Source: Aaosphaeria pasadenensis | Taxonomy: Eukaryota > Ascomycota > Dothideomycetes > Pleosporales | Length of the DNA stretch: 64,000 bases | Direction of reading: 5' to 3' | Assembly (NCBI GenBank): GCA_022813625.1 | Contig: JAKLMB010000033.1 | Coordinates: 62,001-126,000 of the forward strand | In this document: positions 59,173 to 64,000 of the stretch, one piece after another | Position numbering within the stretch: position 1 is the first letter of the stretch | Layout: each line of letters opens with the position of its first letter | The notes under the pieces: model-generated | What the model was told of the DNA's origin: nothing | Databases searched by the model: none | Seen by the model: the letters and a program-made list of their open reading frames with translations, nothing else | Translations under genes and position numbers: made by a program

Positions 59173-59673
59173 ATGTCGAGCTCTCAGTCAACTCACGCGC
59201 CAGCACCTCAGCCAATCGAGACGAACCGACAGCTGTCCGAGATAGATTCACCCACACAAATCACAATGGATTCTAAGCACAATCTCTGGGCCCAGCCGGC
59301 TGGTAAACCTGAGTCCCAGTGTTTCTAGAATTGCCAACTGTGGTGCTCATGCCAACAACCTCATGGAGAGCCTACTTCACCTCGGCGATATAGTTTCGAC
59401 AGCCGTCCGATAGGGCTGAGTTTCCGACCCAGTGGATGGACTGAGCGTCGACAACAGCAGGCGGATGAAAGGATGCATGCGGATATGGAGCGGTTCCGAT
59501 CGCAATCCCTATGGTCGATGAACCCTATGAAGGTGAATACTGGGAGCAGTGATGGATATCCGAATTACGTTGTATCGCTGCGGGTCTTGGCCCAGATGGT
59601 CAAAGAAAACGTACAATCTCTGATCCGGATGATCTTGAGGGCGTCAAAGAGTTTCTTTGCTCGGAGGATTTGA
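59173..59673 (+). CDS. Small orphan gene of doubtful structure (in-frame TAG or 111-nt intron)
   Basis: From ATG 59173 the frame runs 51 codons (MSSSQSTHAPAPQPIETNRQ onward) to TAG 59326-59328. The same frame then continues to TGA at 59671-59673 with protein-like sequence such as SGWTERRQQQADERMHADME. Two readings fit. An intron 59303-59413 (GTAAAC..GATAG) removes the TAG and keeps frame, giving about 129 residues; or the TAG is a nonsense mutation in a 166-residue gene. The intron donor is weak and no good branch site is seen. Ser/Pro/Gln-rich N terminus, charged middle, basic end; no signal peptide or known domain. Confidence 0.4.
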
Positions 59674-60461
59674 AGATTCAATCTTCCAAAGGGACTGATC
59701 AGGTATTATGATCAAGCCCAAGCATGATGCTCGTTTTCGGAAGTTCCTATCCCAATTGGGAACGAAAGCCGAACATGATGTCAATAGCATCATTCGAATT
59801 CGATCATGGATACACCTATTCAGATTCCTCTTACTCGTAACAATGGCAATTGTTATGTTTGGCTAGCTCTTTTCATGGTCCTGATTTCAAATCTCCTTTC
59901 TCACAGACCGGAACCACATATCATGTTCCAGTAAAAGTTAACTAATGTGACGAGGTAAAGCACATGAACATCAGCATGTCTACAAAATCAAAATAAGTGT
60001 TTCCACATACGATGACCAATTTTGAAGTATTCTTGGAGAGTCTCGCCTACATTTGTCAGAAGTTTGTAATGTCTTGTGAGGCAGGTAATTGCGTGATCTG
60101 CTGTTGTAATGAAATGCACTCGGGCCGATTCACGTCATGCATGATGCCGATGCAGGTGCCGCGTGCCACGATCTCCGCAGGCTGGGCCCGCGGGGTAATA
60201 TAAATACAACATAAACACAACCCCACACATCAAACAAATAACCACAACAAGAAGTACTTCATTCTGGAAGCATTCTTTGGACCTGTGGTAGACGCACGCT
60301 ACGCCCCCGGCCTCCATCAAAAAGCTTGATTGTCTGTCCTTTGATCCCCTTGACCCATTCCGATCCGGCCACACCACCTGCTTCTGGCAAAACGAACAAA
60401 GGGATACGCCCAAAGTACCAAATACAGTTCACCTTTCCCCCTCGTTACCACTCCTCACACA

Positions 60462-61037
60462 ATGGCCTCTTCTTTCCGCCAGTTGCTCGGTGTCCCGCCA
60501 TCAACCGCCTCAACCACCGATTCTGCCCTCGTGATCATCGATGCGCAAAACGAGTACTCAACGGGCAAGCTCGCCGTCACCAACGCTGAAACCAGCGGCA
60601 AGGTGATTGCTGACCTTCTGGAGAAATACCGCAAATCGGGTGGCAAGGTCGTGCACGTGCTTCATAAGACCCCCGAGGGAGCACCCATCTTCACCCCCAA
60701 TACCCCGCTCTCGGAGCCGTTCAAGGCCCTGACCCCGAAGGACGGAGAGGAGGTCATTTGGAAGTTGCACCCTGGTTCGTTCGCGGACACCAATCTCGAT
60801 GAGACGCTCAAGGGCTGGGGTATCAAGAAGGTTGTCTTGGTAGGCTACATGGCCCATGTTTGTGTCAGCACGACGGCTAGACAGGCTGCACAGAGAGGAT
60901 ACGACGTAATCGTTGTAGAGGACGGCATTGGTGACCGTAATATCCCGGGTGTTGGTGGGGACGAGTTGACCAAGGTTGTGCTTGCGGAACTCGGAGACAC
61001 GTTTGGTACGGTTGTCAAGGGCGCAGAGATCAACTAG
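60462..61037 (+). CDS. Isochorismatase-family cysteine hydrolase
   Basis: Single exon, 191 residues, normal family size. The catalytic triad is visible: Asp 27 in LVIIDAQNEY, Lys 101 in WKLHPGSF, Cys 134 in GYMAHVCVSTTAR, with the usual cis-peptide region just before the Cys. Family members hydrolyse isochorismate, nicotinamide, or other small amides and ureas through a thioester; the substrate of this subgroup cannot be told from sequence. There is no signal peptide, so it is cytosolic. An AT-rich TATA-like stretch, AATATAAATA, lies about 265 bp upstream, and the 120 bases before the ATG are CA/CT-rich. Confidence 0.92.
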   Translation: MASSFRQLLGVPPSTASTTDSALVIIDAQNEYSTGKLAVTNAETSGKVIADLLEKYRKSGGKVVHVLHKTPEGAPIFTPNTPLSEPFKALTPKDGEEVIWKLHPGSFADTNLDETLKGWGIKKVVLVGYMAHVCVSTTARQAAQRGYDVIVVEDGIGDRNIPGVGGDELTKVVLAELGDTFGTVVKGAEIN

Positions 61038-61193
61038 AAAACTTGGAATATTCGACAGTTATGATATTTAGAGATTTGAAGGCAAAGTCAAGGGTAAAGA
61101 ATGAATGATATTGATGTTACAACCATTGTGTGGTTATCAAATAGGCTTTAGCTAGACAATGAAGAACATTGCTTATCCTATCGCCACATGTTC

Positions 61194-61753
61194 TCAATAG
61201 GTGATTACCGTCTCTTCGCACTCAATGATTGAATGGGTTAGATCCTTGCTCAGTGGCTGTGGGCAGTCCTCGTAAGCTGAGTATAGAGAGGCATTGAAGA
61301 AGTTGCACAGATCTGTAATGATTCCGCGAACAGGCCCGAGTTCGTCCGTGGTACAGGTTCCATGACCACCGAGTTCCGGTGGGAAAGCGCAGGGTTCAAC
61401 GAGCTTTGGAGTTTTAGTGATTGAAAGGCTATCGGGGAGGAAACCTGCTTTACTTACGTCAGAGAATGCCTGGGTATTGACACAGTGGCAGGCAAAGTCA
61501 TCTTCAGCACATCCGTCCTTCTTAGCAGCGTCACTCTGGCATTTCTTGAGGCAATCTGGCACTCGCTCGATGAATTTCTTATTGGTCCTGTAGAATGTAA
61601 GCTTTCCGTCGCCGAGGGAATTCAATGTTGCCTGACTTACAAGCACACGTATTTGTCCCAATTTCCAGTCTCGTGAGCTTTGGTGACGTTGAATGTCAAT
61701 TGCGCGGATGCGATTGACGAGAAAGCGAATAGACCCAGCACGTGGAGACGCAT
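61194..61753 (-). CDS. CFEM-domain secreted protein
   Basis: Exons 61753-61641, 61587-61458 and 61403-61194 give 150 residues. The second intron is 54 nt, a multiple of three; it is removed because this gives the normal CFEM spacing between CHC and EPC. Residues 1-17 (MRLHVLGLFAFSSIASA) are a clear signal peptide, cut before QLTF. The CFEM part has eight cysteines in order: VPDC, KKC, DGC, FACHC (two), EPC, GTC and DLC, with the conserved Asp before the FAC block. No GPI-anchor tail follows, so it is probably released. CFEM proteins bind haem, sit in the wall, or act at the host surface; the role here is unknown. The minus-strand TTTATAAG about 95 bp upstream may be its TATA box. Confidence 0.9.
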
Positions 61754-62549
61754 GTTGTTAACAGTTGATGTAGATAGCGAATGTAAGATTTCAGTATAGA
61801 GTGAGCGTTAACAATATGTCCCACGCACAATCAGTCCTGTCTCTTATAAACTTCCCATTTTCCACTCTGATCACGGCTTTGGGGATCCGAAGGGTATGAT
61901 GATGCTGCTGGAGACAATCATTCTACGTGTTGTTCGAGATTCATGATACTGTAGGCTAGTACAGAAACATAACGCAACAAGTAGTCATGTGGGACCAGAT
62001 CTAAGCATATATTTTACCCAAAATGTTCTAGGCTTCTCACAGCTTTGTAGTGGGATTGAGCAACTGGACCGGTATGATCCACTCAGGTGCAGCATGAGCC
62101 CTGAGCCAAAGTACCATGTCTCAGATTGAGAGAACGTCTCTTTCGATGTAAACAGATTGGTCAACATTGATTCATTTCAGCCTCAATGAGGGGTATCGCA
62201 AGCAGAAGGTACTGCCTGCGTGACCGAAAGCTACGAGATTTGATGGCCAGCCAGGTTGACGCGGACAAATTGGGTACCATGGTAGTATTTTCATTCTGAT
62301 CAAAGAAGGTAGGCTTCGAATATCAATTGCGAGTTAGATTGTGTTGGTCTTGTTCGGCTTGTTTCTTGTAGCAGGTGGTGTCCTCTCCGCAAACGGAATC
62401 GTATCACGTGATCGCGCCTTGAGAAATCACAGGTCGATGCCATGACAATGCGTCGGTACAAAGCGACTGAACGTGGCAGAATTGCTACTCTAGGAAAGAT
62501 TTAGAGAGCTGTACTTATTCTTTCTGTACTGAATAGTAGTAACGATGGC
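61754..62549. other. Intergenic, nothing recognised
   Basis: Promoter side of the CFEM gene and 3' side of the second RING gene. Open frames are under 65 codons. No repeats of note. Confidence 0.45.
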
Positions 62550-63584
62550 TTAACGCAGCTCGGTCCTTTTGATCTGCCAGTTCCCAGCTAACGACCACAA
62601 TCCCTTAACGATGTACCCTTCACTCGGTGTCCCCCTCAAACTTATTCTCCCAGTATCCTTCTGGTGTCTACGTAGCTCTTTATAGACGATGGTCAATTGA
62701 TCTTTGAAGTGATTCGTAGGGTATCCAGTCCAAGAACTCCCAATCATTGTGCAGCAATTCTGGACTACATAGTTCATCTTTTCGTGTCTCTTGGTCGGCC
62801 ATGTCGTCAACTTATCTCCATGAATTATATATTGAGATATGAGGACAGTGTAAAGATGCAGTAAGGGGAAGTAAGGACCGTCGAGATCGCGCGCAGCTCT
62901 GCAGACGAGCGACCAATTGACCTTAGCGTCCCGGACGCCTATACTTTGGTTCGCTTTCCATACCAGCATTGCAAGGTCGGTACTGGTCGTCAGATATAGG
63001 GGGACGCGTCTGTAAACGCAAGCTAAGAGCTCACTTAGTCTCAGTATCGGAATGATGGCCTCGTCCACGGGATTAAGAACGCCGTACTGCGGACCGAGAT
63101 CGTTAAGATACCGCACATAGCGCCTAAATGTGCAGTTCTCATCTCTAGGGTCGCGAACCTCCCAAAGTGGCTTCCAAATGACATTTTGTACCAGAGTCTG
63201 ACTGTTTCCTAGATTCGCGTGCGACTGTCTTTGAATACCTTGCCACAACGCGTTCATGTACTCGCAAAGTCGTTGTGGGTTCTCTTGACACAAAATTCCC
63301 CATATTCTGTACGGATGGAATACGGTTTCCTCGAAAAGTTGCGCTCGGCACAGGGGACAGCTGTTGGTGTTACCGTCGCCGTTACGCAACCAATCAGTGA
63401 AGCAGCCGTGACCAAAGATATGAGCGCACTGCAGGGCAACAGGAGCATGGTCTTCGGAGAAGGGCTCACAGCAGATCGTACATGTTTCTGTGGGCGCTAG
63501 ATTGTTGCGTATGAACTCCTCCATGGAGGAGTCTGCGCAGAAGCGAAATGGTTCAGGCTTTTTTTGATGAAGACATTTTCTCAT
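62550..63584 (-). CDS. Variant RING-finger protein, paralog of the one at 55188
   Basis: Single exon, 344 residues from ATG 63584; ATG 63521 (MEEFIRNNLAPTETCTIC) is an alternative that lines up better with the paralog's start. The RING reads CTIC, CAH, a downstream Cys and CPLC. As in the protein at 55188, the fifth zinc ligand position is Gly (HIFGHGC). The C-terminal helical region has the same order of blocks, including LSELLACVYRRVPLYL and TSTDLAMLVWKAN. It lacks the 10-residue repeats. Probable E3-ligase-like role, target unknown. Confidence 0.82.
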   Translation of the reverse strand: MRKCLHQKKPEPFRFCADSSMEEFIRNNLAPTETCTICCEPFSEDHAPVALQCAHIFGHGCFTDWLRNGDGNTNSCPLCRAQLFEETVFHPYRIWGILCQENPQRLCEYMNALWQGIQRQSHANLGNSQTLVQNVIWKPLWEVRDPRDENCTFRRYVRYLNDLGPQYGVLNPVDEAIIPILRLSELLACVYRRVPLYLTTSTDLAMLVWKANQSIGVRDAKVNWSLVCRAARDLDGPYFPLLHLYTVLISQYIIHGDKLTTWPTKRHEKMNYVVQNCCTMIGSSWTGYPTNHFKDQLTIVYKELRRHQKDTGRISLRGTPSEGYIVKGLWSLAGNWQIKRTELR

Positions 63585-64000
63585 GATTCGCTACAAATGG
63601 ATCATTCCATTTATAGAAAGACGGCCGATTGAGACAAACAGTTGCAAGAAGTTACTAGTAAATAATCTTGTTGTTGTTTCCGCGTTTGTGATCAAACACC
63701 AATCCACGTTTGTTTTCACTGCACCACGTTGTTCAAGAGAACACAAAGACCACTCTGTTCTGTTGCTAGTTACAGCCTCACTTTTCGAACATCATATTAA
63801 ATGTACCAACAGGACCCTTACGGCGCATTTGTGTTCGTATCTTTCTAACCAGCGATGTTGCATCTTGCAGTGGCAGACAGCGCCGTGATCGCTGCCAGCA
63901 CATAGCACATCTCAGGATGTGTTTCGATCCTCCAACATCTGGACTTATTCTCGCCATGGGTCACGAAAATCCGAGAAACAACACAACAATTCAACGAAGC
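63585..64000. other. Right end, nothing recognised
   Basis: Promoter region of the RING gene and window edge. A plus-strand frame at 63583-63888 has no features that support it. Confidence 0.4.

Overview
This window is nuclear DNA of a filamentous ascomycete (Pezizomycotina). The genes have short introns (about 50-130 nt) with GT..AG ends, and fungal families are present: a seven-membrane-segment/RGS receptor, a CFEM secreted protein, a Zn2Cys6 regulator, an MFS sugar porter and fungal variant RING proteins. Class or genus cannot be fixed from the sequence alone. No rRNA, tRNA, CRISPR array or intact transposon was recognised. All exon models were built by eye from splice signals and family knowledge.

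Layout. 2.8-4.75 kb (-): six-exon 7TM+RGS receptor gene. 4.75-12.1 kb: gene-free block full of micro- and minisatellites, purine-rich on the left and pyrimidine-rich on the right. 12.1-19.5 kb (+): island of unrecognised, non-secreted proteins in two local families. Family I (12122, 13560 broken by a stop, 14644) shares a repeated short module. Family II (16280, 17793, 18886) is a tandem triplet with the same phase-1 intron. 20.7-31.2 kb: conserved housekeeping-type genes: class II cAMP phosphodiesterase (-), eEF1B-gamma (-) head-to-head with mitochondrial uS9 (+), an N2227/carnosine N-methyltransferase-like protein (+), and a short-chain dehydrogenase (-). 31.3-42.4 kb: gene-poor. 42.4-43.9 kb (+): a glutamine-rich protein with a conserved C-terminal domain, behind a long CT-rich leader. 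43.9-50.8 kb: gene-poor.

50.8-63.6 kb: a denser stretch with a Zn2Cys6 regulator, MFS transporter, variant RING protein, CocE/NonD-type serine hydrolase, a small gene of doubtful structure, an isochorismatase-type cysteine hydrolase (all +), a CFEM protein (-) and a second, paralogous RING protein (-). Regulator, transporter and two hydrolases on one strand look like a small catabolic cluster; that is inference.

The most unusual parts are the orphan-gene island at 12-19.5 kb and the pair of RING proteins that both have glycine where the fifth zinc ligand is expected. Also notable are repeated cases of reading frames interrupted by a single in-frame stop, and a 9-base motif (TACTCCGTA) that recurs in intergenic DNA far above chance.
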